From the NCBI RefSeq assembly GCF_001428405.1, contig NZ_LMSL01000040.1:2355-44205 (forward strand): DNA of 41,851 nt. Direction: 5' to 3'. The notes beneath the pieces are model-generated. The model worked only from the letters and a program-made list of their open reading frames with translations. It had not been told where the DNA came from and made no database searches. The position numbers were made by a program, and so were the translations under genes. Numbering within the stretch: position 1 is the first letter of the stretch; every line of letters starts with the position of its first letter. This document shows positions 7,927 to 19,607 of this stretch, piece after piece. Source of the stretch: Frateuria sp. Soil773 (lineage in GTDB: Bacteria; Pseudomonadota; Gammaproteobacteria; Xanthomonadales; Rhodanobacteraceae).

Positions 7927-10900
7927 ATGCGAGTGTCGAGGACCTGCCGTGGGTTCCGTTGTCGGGATGGCCTGCGCCGTTCGCTGCTGGCGGCGGCGCT
8001 GGGAGCGGCGATCGCCGGCAGTCCGGCGGCCATCGCGCAGACGTTGCCCGCGGCTTCCGCGGCGACGGCTTTCCATATCCGCTCGGGCGCGCTGGACCAG
8101 GCGCTGCACCAGTTCAGCGCGCAGAGCGGCATGCAGGTGCTGTTCGATCCGGCGCTGCTCACCGGCCGCCAGTCGGCCGGCCTCGACGCGACGACCACGG
8201 CGCGCGCCGCCCTCGACAGCCTGCTCAAGGGCAGCGGGCTGGGCTACCAGTTCACCGACGAGCACACCGTGGTGATCAAGCGCGCGAGTCGTCCCGCGGC
8301 CTCGTCCCGGCGTGAGGCTCCGGCGGCGTCCGGCGCGGACGGCGCGGTACGCCTCGAAGCGGTGACGGTCACCGCCGAGCGCAAGAGCGAGCACATCGAG
8401 AAGGTGCCCATCGCGGTCTCCGCCTTCACCGGGCAGGACCTGGATGACAAGAAGATCGAGACCGGCGCCGACCTGGTCAAGAGCACGCCCAACGTGAGCT
8501 TCACCAAGACCAATTTCGCCAGCTACAACTTCCAGATCCGCGGCATCGGCACGCAGGCCCTGTCGGTCACCACCGACCCGGCCGTGGCGGTGAGCTTCAA
8601 CGACACGCCGCTGATCCGCAACCGCCTGTTCGAGCAGGAGTACTTCGACGTGGACAACGTCGAGGTGCTGCGCGGCCCGTAGGGCACGCTGTACGGCCGC
8701 AACGCCACCGCCGGCGTGGTCAACATGATCCCCAACCTGCCGAGCTTCGACGGTTTCGAGTCGTGGGTGAAGGCCGAGGTGGGCAACTACGACGGGCGGC
8801 GCTTCAGCGGCATGCTCAACACGCCGCTGTCCGACACGCTGGCCTTTCGCCTCGCCGGCGCGTGGACCGAGCGGGACGGCTACGACCGCAACACGGTGAC
8901 CGGGCACGATGTCGACGGGCACAACCTGTGGAGCGGCCGCGCCAGCCTCGCCTGGAAGCCGAGCGACAGCGTGAGCACCAGCCTGGTGTGGGAGCACTTC
9001 AGCGAGCACGACAACCGCGCGCGCACCGGCAAGCAGCTTTGCCACACGGATGCCGGCCCGGCCACGGTCGGCGGGGTGGACATCCCCAACGCGCGCGACC
9101 AGTCCACGTTGAGCCAGGGATGCAAGGACGGCTCGCTGTACGGCAGGGACGCCTTCGGCGTGCCCAACGGGCTCAGCCTGCCGCAGGTGCTGACCGGCAG
9201 TTCGATCACCCAACTGGGCCTGAAGCCCGATTTCAGCGCGGTGGTCCCGCTGCTCAACGGCAACCCGTATGCGGGCGTCACCCAGTCGAGCAACCTGCAT
9301 ACCATCGCCACCACCTTCGACCCGGTGTTCCACGCCAAGAACGACGTGGTGCAGTTCAACCTACAGGCCAACCTGGACCCGCATCCAGGCAAATGCTTTC
9401 GGTGGACCGCACGCAGTCATACAGCCGCCAATGGAGCCAGGAATTCCGCCTGCAATCGGATTTCGATGGCCCCTTCAACTTCAACCTCGGCGCGAACTTC
9501 CTCAAGTTCAAAATCGACGAGAACTACTACGTCTTCAACAACGTGTTCACCGCGATCGCCGAGGAGCAATACAACCTGAGCGACGGCTTTGCGGGCCAGC
9601 CGCCGCAGCCGTGCGCCAAGGGCTCGACGGACGGGTGCATCTACATCGACCCCAACCGGCTCGGCCGGATCGACGGGCAGGGGCACAACTACTTCCGCAG
9701 CGACAACAACGCCCGCACCCTGTCCACGGCGGTATTCGCCGACACCTACTGGAAGCTGGTCGACGACCTGAAGCTGACCGTGGGCCTGCGCTACACGCGC
9801 GACCGCAAGATCACCACGCCCACGCCGAGCCAGTTGCTGCTGGGCCCCAGCGGCCAGGCGGGCACCGGTGCCGGCTATGTGAACTACGGCTATCCCACGT
9901 CGCCGCAGATCCGCCAGCACTGGAGCGAGCCGACCGGCCGGCTGGTGCTCGACTGGTCGCCGCAGACCTCGTTCACCGACAGCACCCTGCTGTACGCCTC
10001 GTATGCGCGCGGCTACGTGGCCGGCGGCACCAACTCGCCCGGCATGGACATCGATCCGACCCTGCTCGCCTACACGCCCAACGCCGCGACGTTCAAGCCG
10101 GAGTTCGTCAACGCGTTCGAGCTGGGCACCAAGAACATCATGGCCGGCGGCAAGCTGAGCCTGGACGCGGACGTCTTCTACTACGACTACCGCAACTACC
10201 AGGTGTCGCAGATCGTCAACCGCGGCACCGTCAACGAGAATTTCGACGCCAAGACCTGGGGTGCGGAGGTGCAGGCTGCATGGCAGCCCACCCGCAACTT
10301 TCGCGCCGACGCCTCGCTCGGCCTGCTGCATACGCGCCTGAGCAAGAACCAGTACTCGATCGACCAGATGAACCTGACCAACGGCGACCCGGACTGGGTG
10401 GTGGTCAAGCCGTTCGTGCAGGCCGCGCAGGCGTGCATCGCGCCCAGGGACGACGTGGCCAAGCTGATCAGCGGGATCAGTTCGGCGACCAGCTCCGCCT
10501 ACGTCTACCTGGCCGCGCTGTGCTCGGCCACCTCGTCGCTGGTGCAGGGCGGCTACTCGCCCGGCTCGCTGTATTCGCAACTGACCGGCGTCGTCTACGA
10601 CCCGCGCACCGCGCCCAACGGCGGCGCGGGCATCGCCACCGACGTGGGCGGCAACGAGCTGCCCAACGCGCCCCACGACACCTACAGCCTGGGCGCGCAG
10701 TACACCTTTTTCTGGGGCAACTCGGACCTGATCCTGCGCGGCGATTTCTACCACCAGGGGCCGAGCTGGGCGCGCGTCTACAACGATTCCGTCGACCGCA
10801 TGCGCGGCTGGAGCAACACCAACCTCTCGTTGACCTACGAGCACCCCGAGAACGACCTGAGCGTGCAGTTCTACGTCAAGAACGTCTTCGACAAGGCGCC

Positions 10901-11006
10901 GATCACTGGCACCTTCCTCAACAGTTCGGACAGTGGGTTGACCACCAACGTGTTCACCCTCGATCCCCGCATCATCGGGCTGTCCATCCGCAAGGGCTTC
11001 TACTGA
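7927..11006 (+). pseudogene. TonB-dependent outer-membrane receptor with STN domain, disrupted by an amber codon and a frameshift
   Basis: A FecA-like transducer receptor, broken in at least two places. It starts at ATG 7927, 6 bp after AGGGGA, with a signal peptide (SLLAAALGAAIAGSPAAIAQ), an STN domain (FHIRSGALDQALHQFSAQSG onward) and a TonB-box-like LEAVTVTAE before the plug. In the plug motif that normally reads RGPQGTLYGRN, the Gln codon CAG is TAG at 8680-8682, so translation would end after 251 residues. The same frame continues with GTLYGRNATAGVVN and barrel sequence to about 9393. Near 9391 (LDPHPGK) the coding frame moves to the third frame (VDRTQSYSRQWSQEFRLQ) and runs to the stop at 11006, ending in the usual aromatic-rich C-terminus (IGLSIRKGFY). 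One inserted base would restore the frame, but barrel residues may also be missing there. Amber suppression or sequencing error cannot be excluded, although two independent lesions favour a pseudogene. The upstream regulators are intact. Confidence 0.88.
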
Positions 11007-11203
11007 GCCCGATGAGCACGGATGCGCCCATGGCCCGACGATCCTCTCTTTCCCGCATGGAGGCCGCCTGCCAACGGCAGCGGCCGCGGCGGGACCGGTG
11101 TCGTCCCGGCAGGGCCGGGGAACGCCATGCACGGCGACGGCGGAACCGCCCGGAAGGACGGCCGCCGCGTCCCCTTTGTCGACAGCAACATGGAGAACGA
11201 CTC

Positions 11204-11716
11204 ATGAAAGCGATCAAATCGATTCTGCTGGGTTCGTTGGTTCTGGCGGGCACGCTCGGCGCGTCGTCGTCGTTTGCCACGCAGTGGTTCGTGGGCGGCA
11301 GCGCGAACGGCACCAGCACGGTGGGGCCGGGGCCGACCAACGTGACCTTCGCCGGCAACAACTTCCCCTGCACGTCGACCTTCACGGTGCAGGACGTGGG
11401 CGGCGCGGCGTCGGTGATCGCCGCCAGCTTCTCCGGCAGCGCGGTCTGCAAGGCGATTAAGGCGACCAACCTGCCGTGGGCGATCAGCGCCCCGGCGCGC
11501 GGTTCGTCCGGCGGCAACCCGACGTGGACGGCGACGGTTTCCGACGTCAGCGTGGCCGCGCTCGGGTTCTTCACCTGCTCGGGCAGCGTGGCGATCAACG
11601 TGATCGGAACCAATCCCACGCCCACTGCGACCAATGCGCACATCACCGGATCGCTGGGCGTTTGCGGCGTCTCCAGCGGCGACCTGTCCACCAACCCGAT
11701 CATCACGGGCACCTGA
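11204..11716 (+). CDS. Small secreted protein of unknown function
   Basis: A 170-residue protein starting at ATG 11204 after GGAG (11192-11195). It has a classical signal peptide (KSILLGSLVLAGTLGASSSFA, cleavage probably near residue 25). The mature part is rich in Gly, Ser, Thr, Val and Ala, looks beta-rich, and has four cysteines (FPCTS, AVCKA, FTCSG, GVCGV) that could make two disulfides. I do not recognise the family with certainty; it recalls small secreted PraA/PraB-type proteins, but that is a weak impression. It lies 197 bp downstream of the broken receptor in the same direction, so it may belong to the same regulon or be independent. A pair of hairpins follows it. Confidence 0.72.
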   Translation: MKAIKSILLGSLVLAGTLGASSSFATQWFVGGSANGTSTVGPGPTNVTFAGNNFPCTSTFTVQDVGGAASVIAASFSGSAVCKAIKATNLPWAISAPARGSSGGNPTWTATVSDVSVAALGFFTCSGSVAINVIGTNPTPTATNAHITGSLGVCGVSSGDLSTNPIITGT

Positions 11717-11774
11717 TCTTTTTGGAGCGGCAACGCCGCCTGGGGCGCAGGTAGCCAGGACGTCATGGAGGATC

Positions 11775-11805
11775 GAAGCGCCCGGCCTGGACGGCCGGGC
11801 GCTTC
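11775..11805. terminator. Strong hairpin between convergent genes (first of two)
   Basis: A perfect 13-bp inverted repeat, GAAGCGCCCGGCC at 11775-11787 and its complement at 11793-11805, with the 5-base loop TGGAC. There is no T-run on either side, so it is not a textbook intrinsic terminator. Its position between the convergent secreted-protein and glycine-zipper genes suggests transcription end or RNA 3'-end protection. Confidence 0.55.
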
Positions 11806-11816
11806 ACCCATGCGAA

Positions 11817-11843
11817 CCGGCCGCGCCGTTGCGGCGCGGCCGG
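11817..11843. terminator. Strong hairpin between convergent genes (second of two)
   Basis: A perfect 11-bp inverted repeat, CCGGCCGCGCC at 11817-11827 paired with 11833-11843 around loop GTTGC. It lies 10 bp beyond the stop of the minus-strand glycine-zipper gene. As with its neighbour, there is no T-tract, so a terminator role is inferred from stem strength and location. Confidence 0.5.
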
Positions 11844-11853
11844 TGCACGCGCA

Positions 11854-12306
11854 TCACTGGATGCGGGTGATGTTGCCGTTGGCGTCGACCTGCACCAGGT
11901 CGCCCTGGCGGATGCTGCTGGCGTCGGCGACCTGGATGTTGCTGTAGGTGCCGTTGCCCATCTTCAGCCGGATGGTCCAGCTCTCGCCGCCGCCGCCCTT
12001 GCCAATGGCGTTGCCGGCGAAGCCGCCGCCGACGGCGCCGCCGACGGTGGCGAGCTTCCTGCCCTTGCCCTTGCCGACCTGGTTGCCGAGCACGCCGCCG
12101 GCGATCGCGCCGATGACGGCGCCGGCCGTGCCGTGGTTGCGGCCCTCGGTGACGTTGTGCTCGATGCTCTGCACGGTGCCGCACTGGTCGCAGCGCAGGT
12201 AGATGCCGTCGGGCCGCTTCAGCACGCCGCTGGAGGACTGCGCCTGGGCCAGCGGGGCGGTGGCGATGGCGAGGGCGGCGGCGAGCGGGAGGAGCGCGGT
12301 TTTCAT
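11854..12306 (-). CDS. Glycine-zipper (2TM) envelope protein
   Basis: A 150-residue exported protein. The start MKTALLPLAAALAIATAPLAQA (12306) gives a normal signal peptide ending near residue 22; longer upstream frames would bury it. The mature protein has a CDQC pair (about residues 38-41), then a double glycine-zipper hairpin: AGAVIGAIAGGVLGNQVGKG followed by [21 protein letters not shown] (about 60-103). The C-terminus resembles the small beta domain of SlyB/PcP-like proteins (MGNGTYSNIQVADASSIRQG). No lipobox is evident, so it is probably not a lipoprotein. Family members sit in the cell envelope, and their precise role is poorly defined. Confidence 0.82.
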   Translation of the reverse strand: MKTALLPLAAALAIATAPLAQAQSSSGVLKRPDGIYLRCDQCGTVQSIEHNVTEGRNHGTAGAVIGAIAGGVLGNQVGKGKGRKLATVGGAVGGGFAGNAIGKGGGGESWTIRLKMGNGTYSNIQVADASSIRQGDLVQVDANGNITRIQ

Positions 12307-12438
12307 GGCGGGGAACTCCATCGGGATGGTAGGCACACTATCGCGCAACGGGGCTGAATTTGGCATCAAGAAGGCATGCACGTGCGCCGGCTGCGTGTTC
12401 GGCGGGCGGAAGAAGGCCGCGGGACGCGGAAGCCCGGC

Positions 12439-13635
12439 TCAGCCGCGGGGGGCGGATGCCTCGGCCGGGCCGGCGCGGCGCAGCAGCCAGGCCAGCACGG
12501 GCGGGGTGACCATCGCGGTGAGCAGCGACATCGCCACGATGATGGCGTAGACGCGGTCGCTGAACACGCCGGCGGCCAGGCCCAGGCTGGCGATCACCAC
12601 GCCCACCTCGCCGCGCGGCACCATGCCGAAGCCCACGATGGTGGCACCGCGCCGGCCCAGCGACAGCGCTCCCAGGAAGCCGCCGATCAGCTTGGACACG
12701 ATCGCGATGGCGGTGACCGCGGCCAGCGCCAGCAGGGCGTCGGCGCTGGCCAGTTGTTGCAGGTCGATCTTGCTGCCGGTGACCACGAAGAAGAACGGGG
12801 TGAGCAGGGCGAGCAGCGGCTGGGTCTGCTTTTCCAGCGTATGCTGCTGGCGCGTCTCCGAGGCGATCATGCCGGCAAGGAAGGCGCCGATGATGGCGGC
12901 CAGGCCGAACAGGGTGGAGACGTAGGCCAGGCCCAGGCACAGCGCCAGCACGATCACCAGCGGCGAATGCGCGTTGCGCGGCTTGTCCAGCCAGCCGGAA
13001 TTCCAGCGCATCACGCGCGCCCCGCCCAGGCCGATCACCGCGATGAAGCCGATCGCGCCGGCCAGCACCAGCAGCAGGTGCAGCGGGTCGAAGCCGCCGC
13101 CGCTCTGCAGCGACACCACCACGCCGAGCAGCAGCATGGCGAGGATGTCGTCGATCACCGCGGCGCCGAGGATCACCTTGCTCTCGGTACGCTGCAGCAC
13201 GCCCAGCTCCTGCAGCACGCGTGCGGTGATGCCGGCCGAGGTGGCGACGAAGGCCGCGGCCACGAACAGCGACTTGTCCCAACTGAAGCCGCTGCCGTGC
13301 GCCCACAGCGAACCCATCCCGAACGGCACCAGCACGCCGAGCACGCCGACCAGGAAGGCCGCCTTGCCGACCTTCTTCAGGTCCTCCAGCCGCGTCTCCA
13401 GGCCCACCGAGAACAGCAGCAGCACCACGCCGATCTCGGCCAGCACGTCCAGCGGCGTGCCGACCGCGATCTGCTCGGGCGTGATCCAGCCCAGCAGGGA
13501 CGGGCCGATGGCACAGCCGGCGGCGATCTCGCCGACCACGCCGGGCAGCTTCAGGCGCTGCGCGATCTCGCCGCCGAGCTGGGCGGCGACGAAGACGACG
13601 AACAGGGTGAACAGGATCTCGCTGGCGTGGTGCAT
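12439..13635 (-). CDS. CPA2-family monovalent cation/proton antiporter (KefB/NapA-like)
   Basis: A 398-residue membrane protein with about 12-13 hydrophobic helices, the length of the Na_H_Exchanger transport domain. Visible family marks are LPGVVGEIAAGCAIGPSLLG (about 30-49), VGLETRLEDL (77-86), ATSAGITARVLQELG (131-145) and the ion-binding Asp pair VIDDILAML (D162, D163). It ends after the transport domain and lacks the cytoplasmic TrkA-N (RCK) domain of true KefB/KefC, so a sodium or potassium/proton antiporter without nucleotide gating is more likely than a glutathione-gated K+ efflux system. A DHA2 exporter gene lies 74 bp upstream on the same strand. Ion specificity cannot be told from sequence. 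Confidence 0.88.
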   Translation of the reverse strand: MHHASEILFTLFVVFVAAQLGGEIAQRLKLPGVVGEIAAGCAIGPSLLGWITPEQIAVGTPLDVLAEIGVVLLLFSVGLETRLEDLKKVGKAAFLVGVLGVLVPFGMGSLWAHGSGFSWDKSLFVAAAFVATSAGITARVLQELGVLQRTESKVILGAAVIDDILAMLLLGVVVSLQSGGGFDPLHLLLVLAGAIGFIAVIGLGGARVMRWNSGWLDKPRNAHSPLVIVLALCLGLAYVSTLFGLAAIIGAFLAGMIASETRQQHTLEKQTQPLLALLTPFFFVVTGSKIDLQQLASADALLALAAVTAIAIVSKLIGGFLGALSLGRRGATIVGFGMVPRGEVGVVIASLGLAAGVFSDRVYAIIVAMSLLTAMVTPPVLAWLLRRAGPAEASAPRG

Positions 13636-13709
13636 GCGCTCGTCTTGGGGCGGGCCGATGCCTCGATGCTACATGCTCGGCGCCGCTTCCGGGATGCTTC
13701 CGGCGTGCC

Positions 13710-15164
13710 TCAGCGGGCGCCGGCGGCGCCTTTCGCCGGGCGGTCCGGGCGCAACTGGCTGAACACCCGGCTGGCGGCGGTGGTGATCAGGGCGAGGATC
13801 ACCACCGTCCAGCGGAACGCCACCACGTAGTCGGTATGCGCATGGCCCTGAAGCAGCGATTCCATCAGCAAGGTCGCCAGCGCGATGCCGAAGCTCATCG
13901 ACAGGTATTGCGCGGTGGAGGCCATCGAGGAGGCCATCGAGGCGTGCTTGATGTCCAGGTCGCTGTAGATCAGCGTGTTCATCGCGGTGTACTGCATGCC
14001 CATGAAGCCGCCGTAGAGGAACACCGTGGCGGCGATCAGCCACATCGGCGTGTGCGTGCTGAACAGCGCGAACGAGGCCAGCAGCACGGCGACCGCCAGC
14101 GTGTTGCCCAGCAGCAGGCGGCGGTAGCCCAGCCGCACCAGCAGCCGGTTGATCAGCCATTTCGCGCTGATCGAGCCCAGCGCCTGCGGCACCATCATCA
14201 GGCCGGCCAGCAGCGGCGACCAGCCGCAGCCCACCTGCAGGAACAGCACCAGCAGCAGGAACATGCCCGACACGCCGAGCCGGGTGAACAGGTTGCCGGC
14301 CAGCGACACCCACACGCTGCGCACGCGCAGCAGGGTGAGGTCGGCCACCGGGTGCGCGGTGCGCCGGCTGTGCCATACGTAGGCGGCGCCGAACAGCAGG
14401 GCCAGCGCCGCGCAGATGCCGATGCCGCCCCAGTTGAGGCGCTCGCCGCTGAGCATTTCCGCGGCCGCCAGCAGCAGCGCCGAGGAGGCGGCGAACAGCA
14501 GGAAGCCGAACAGGTCGAAGCGGTGCGCGCGGTCGAGCCGGTACTCGGGCATGTCGCGCTTGTTCATCCACAGCCCGGCGATGCCCACCGGCACGTTGAT
14601 CAGGAAGATCAGCCGCCAGTTGGTGAACTCCACCAGCGCGCCGCCGAGCAGCGGGCCCAGCACCGAGCCGAGCAGGCCGAACGTGGCCACGGTGGCCATC
14701 ACGTGGACGAATTCGCGCTTGTCGATGCTGCGTACCAGCACGTAGCGTCCCACCGGCATCAGCGCGGCGCCGCCGATGCCCTGCAGCACGCGGGCGCCGA
14801 CCAGCTCGGGCAGGGTCTGCGCGATGCCGCACAGCAGCGAGCCGATGCCGAAGGTGGCGATCGCCGCGCCGAACACCCGGCGGGTGCCGAAGCGGTCGCA
14901 CAGCCACGGGCTGGCCGGGATCAGCACGGCGAGGGTGAGCACGTAGCTGGTCAGCGCGCTGCGCATGCCCAGCGGGGTCACGCCGAGCGCCTCGGCCATC
15001 GCCGGCACGGCGGTGTTGACGATGGTGGAATCCAGCGCCTGCATGAAGAACGAGGCGGACACCAGCCAGATCAGGCCGCGGAAGCGCTCGCGCGAAGGCA
15101 GTTCGGGCACCTCCGGGGCCGCCGCGTCGGAGGCTGGAGGCGGCGGGGCGGCGGCGTTAGACAT
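13710..15164 (-). CDS. MFS drug exporter, DHA2 (14-helix) family
   Basis: A 484-residue major-facilitator protein with about 14 hydrophobic segments, resembling E. coli MdtD/HsrA. The motif D1-like sequence FFMQALDSTIVNTAVPAM occurs at about residues 39-56. The conserved cytoplasmic loop motif A is LCDRFGTRRVFGAAI, and the antiporter motif C-like helix is LLGSVLGPLLGGAL. An extended Pro/Ala-rich cytoplasmic N-terminus precedes helix 1. Such proteins expel toxic compounds in exchange for protons. The gene is upstream of the CPA2 antiporter on the same strand and divergent from rnk. Substrates are unknown. The start at 15164 is the best candidate, though its ribosome-binding site is weak. Confidence 0.88.
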   Translation of the reverse strand: MSNAAAPPPPASDAAAPEVPELPSRERFRGLIWLVSASFFMQALDSTIVNTAVPAMAEALGVTPLGMRSALTSYVLTLAVLIPASPWLCDRFGTRRVFGAAIATFGIGSLLCGIAQTLPELVGARVLQGIGGAALMPVGRYVLVRSIDKREFVHVMATVATFGLLGSVLGPLLGGALVEFTNWRLIFLINVPVGIAGLWMNKRDMPEYRLDRAHRFDLFGFLLFAASSALLLAAAEMLSGERLNWGGIGICAALALLFGAAYVWHSRRTAHPVADLTLLRVRSVWVSLAGNLFTRLGVSGMFLLLVLFLQVGCGWSPLLAGLMMVPQALGSISAKWLINRLLVRLGYRRLLLGNTLAVAVLLASFALFSTHTPMWLIAATVFLYGGFMGMQYTAMNTLIYSDLDIKHASMASSMASTAQYLSMSFGIALATLLMESLLQGHAHTDYVVAFRWTVVILALITTAASRVFSQLRPDRPAKGAAGAR

Positions 15165-15259
15165 GGGGGCGCATGATACTTGCTATGACAGCTTGCAATT
15201 CGTGCAGGCCGACCCCAAAGTCAGTACCGTTTCATCTTGTCCCCACGCCAGAGTATCCA

Positions 15260-15293
15260 GCGCGCCGGAATCCGTTCCGGCGCGCGCTTTTTT
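15260..15293 (+). terminator. Canonical intrinsic terminator directly in front of rnk
   Basis: GCGCGCCGGAA (15260-15270) pairs perfectly with 15275-15285 around the tetraloop TCCG, and a run of six T follows at 15288-15293. This is a textbook plus-strand rho-independent terminator, yet its last T is only 20 bases before the rnk start codon and there is no plus-strand gene between it and the divergent exporter start at 15164. It may therefore be an attenuator in the rnk leader or the 3' end of a short RNA from 15165-15293. Confidence 0.8.
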
Positions 15294-15313
15294 GCAGCAT
15301 GCAGGAGACCACC

Positions 15314-15712
15314 ATGAGCAAGCCGTCCATCGTCCTGTCCCGCCTCGATGTGGAGCGCCTGGAAGCGCTGCTGGAGCGGCAGCCGTCGCAGGACCACGCG
15401 GCCCTGCGCGACGAGCTGGAGCGGGCGGAGGTGCGCGAGCCGGCGGCGATGCCGGCCGACGTGGTCACCATGAACTCGGTGGTCAGCTTCGAGGACGAGG
15501 GCAGCGGCGAGCGCCTCACCCTGACCCTGGTCTACCCGGCCGCGGCCGGCGCGCCGGGCACGGTGTCGATCCTGGCGCCGGTGGGCAGCGCGCTGCTGGG
15601 CCTCACCCGCGGCCAGCGGATCGACTGGCCGATGCCGGGCGGGCAGCCGCGCCGGCTGCGCGTGGTGGAAGTGACCTACCAGCCGGAGGCGGCCGGCGAC
15701 CTGCATCGCTGA
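15314..15712 (+). CDS. rnk: Nucleoside diphosphate kinase regulator
   Basis: A 132-residue protein of the Rnk family, related in fold to the C-terminal domain of GreA/GreB and thought to bind RNA polymerase. The N-terminal coiled-coil-like part (LSRLDVERLEALLERQP, 8-24) is short as in Rnk. The C-terminal GreA/B-like domain starts near VVTMNSVVSFEDEGSGE and contains VSILAPVGSALLGLTRGQRI, a hallmark of the FKBP-like domain (APVGSALLGL). The start at ATG 15314 follows AGGAG (15303-15307). A strong terminator lies just upstream, suggesting leader-based control. The rnk name reflects effects on nucleoside diphosphate kinase in E. coli/Pseudomonas; the direct activity is not an enzyme reaction. Confidence 0.9.
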   Translation: MSKPSIVLSRLDVERLEALLERQPSQDHAALRDELERAEVREPAAMPADVVTMNSVVSFEDEGSGERLTLTLVYPAAAGAPGTVSILAPVGSALLGLTRGQRIDWPMPGGQPRRLRVVEVTYQPEAAGDLHR

Positions 15713-15787
15713 ACTGGCCCGTGGGCAGGCCGGCGGGCCCTCCGCCGGCAGCCCGCGAATTCACTCCGCGGCGACTTGTCTCGTTAG

Positions 15788-19167
<3,380 letters not shown>

Positions 19168-19181
19168 GCCTGTCGCAGGCC

Positions 19182-19565
19182 TTGCTGCGCGGCATCCACC
19201 ATGTCGCCCTGATCTGCTCGGACTACCCGCGCTCGAAGGCGTTCTACAGCGGCACGCCGGGGTTGCGCGTCGTACGCGAGATCTACCGCGAGGCACGCGA
19301 TTCCTGGAAGTGCGACCTGGAGGTCGGCCCCGGCGTGCAGTTGGAATTGTTCTCCTTTCCCGGCGTGCCGCCGCGCCCTTCCTGGCCGGAAGCGCAGGGG
19401 CTGCGCCACCTCGCGTTCGCCGTGGCCGACGCGGACGCCGCGGTGGCCGTGCTGGCGGCGCGCAGCGTGGATTGCGAGCTGGTTCGGCTGGATGGGCACA
19501 CCGGCCGCCGTTTCACCTTCCCCGCCGATCCGGACGGGCTGCCGATCGAGCTTTACGAGGCGTAG
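19182..19565 (+). CDS. VOC-family (glyoxalase/dioxygenase fold) protein, YaeR-like
   Basis: A small protein of about 127 residues made of two beta-alpha-beta-beta-beta halves of the vicinal-oxygen-chelate fold. Half one begins GIHHVALICSDYPRSKAFY with a candidate metal His and ends near VQLELFSFPG (Glu ligand). Half two begins GLRHLAFAVADADAAVAVL and ends DPDGLPIELYE. This H...E...H...E layout matches lactoylglutathione-lyase relatives, and the closest pattern I know is E. coli YaeR, whose substrate is not settled. There is no in-frame ATG at the right place; TTG at 19182 gives the family length and alignment. It trails epmA by 14 bp. Confidence 0.85.
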   Translation: MLRGIHHVALICSDYPRSKAFYSGTPGLRVVREIYREARDSWKCDLEVGPGVQLELFSFPGVPPRPSWPEAQGLRHLAFAVADADAAVAVLAARSVDCELVRLDGHTGRRFTFPADPDGLPIELYEA

Positions 19566-19566
19566 G

Positions 19567-19595
19567 TGACGCGCGGCCTTTCCGGCCGCGCGTCA
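19567..19595. terminator. Bidirectional hairpin between the YaeR-like gene and aqpZ
   Basis: A perfect 12-bp inverted repeat: TGACGCGCGGCC at 19567-19578 pairs with 19584-19595 around loop TTTCC. It starts 1 bp after the plus-strand stop and lies 12 bp beyond the stop of the convergent aqpZ gene. No T-run follows, so efficiency as an intrinsic terminator is uncertain. Confidence 0.55.
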
Positions 19596-19607
19596 TGCAT
19601 CGTCCGC

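Noticed and set aside
7852-9333. Long minus-strand frame opposite the receptor pseudogene
   Set aside because: Receptor motifs (signal peptide, STN, TonB box, plug) are on the plus strand; the opposite frame is Val/Ala/His-rich noise.
8680-9400. Programmed recoding of the receptor (stop read-through plus frameshift)
   Set aside because: No slippery heptamer, no SECIS- or PYLIS-like element was seen, and two unrelated recoding events in one receptor gene would be extraordinary; mutation or sequencing error is simpler.
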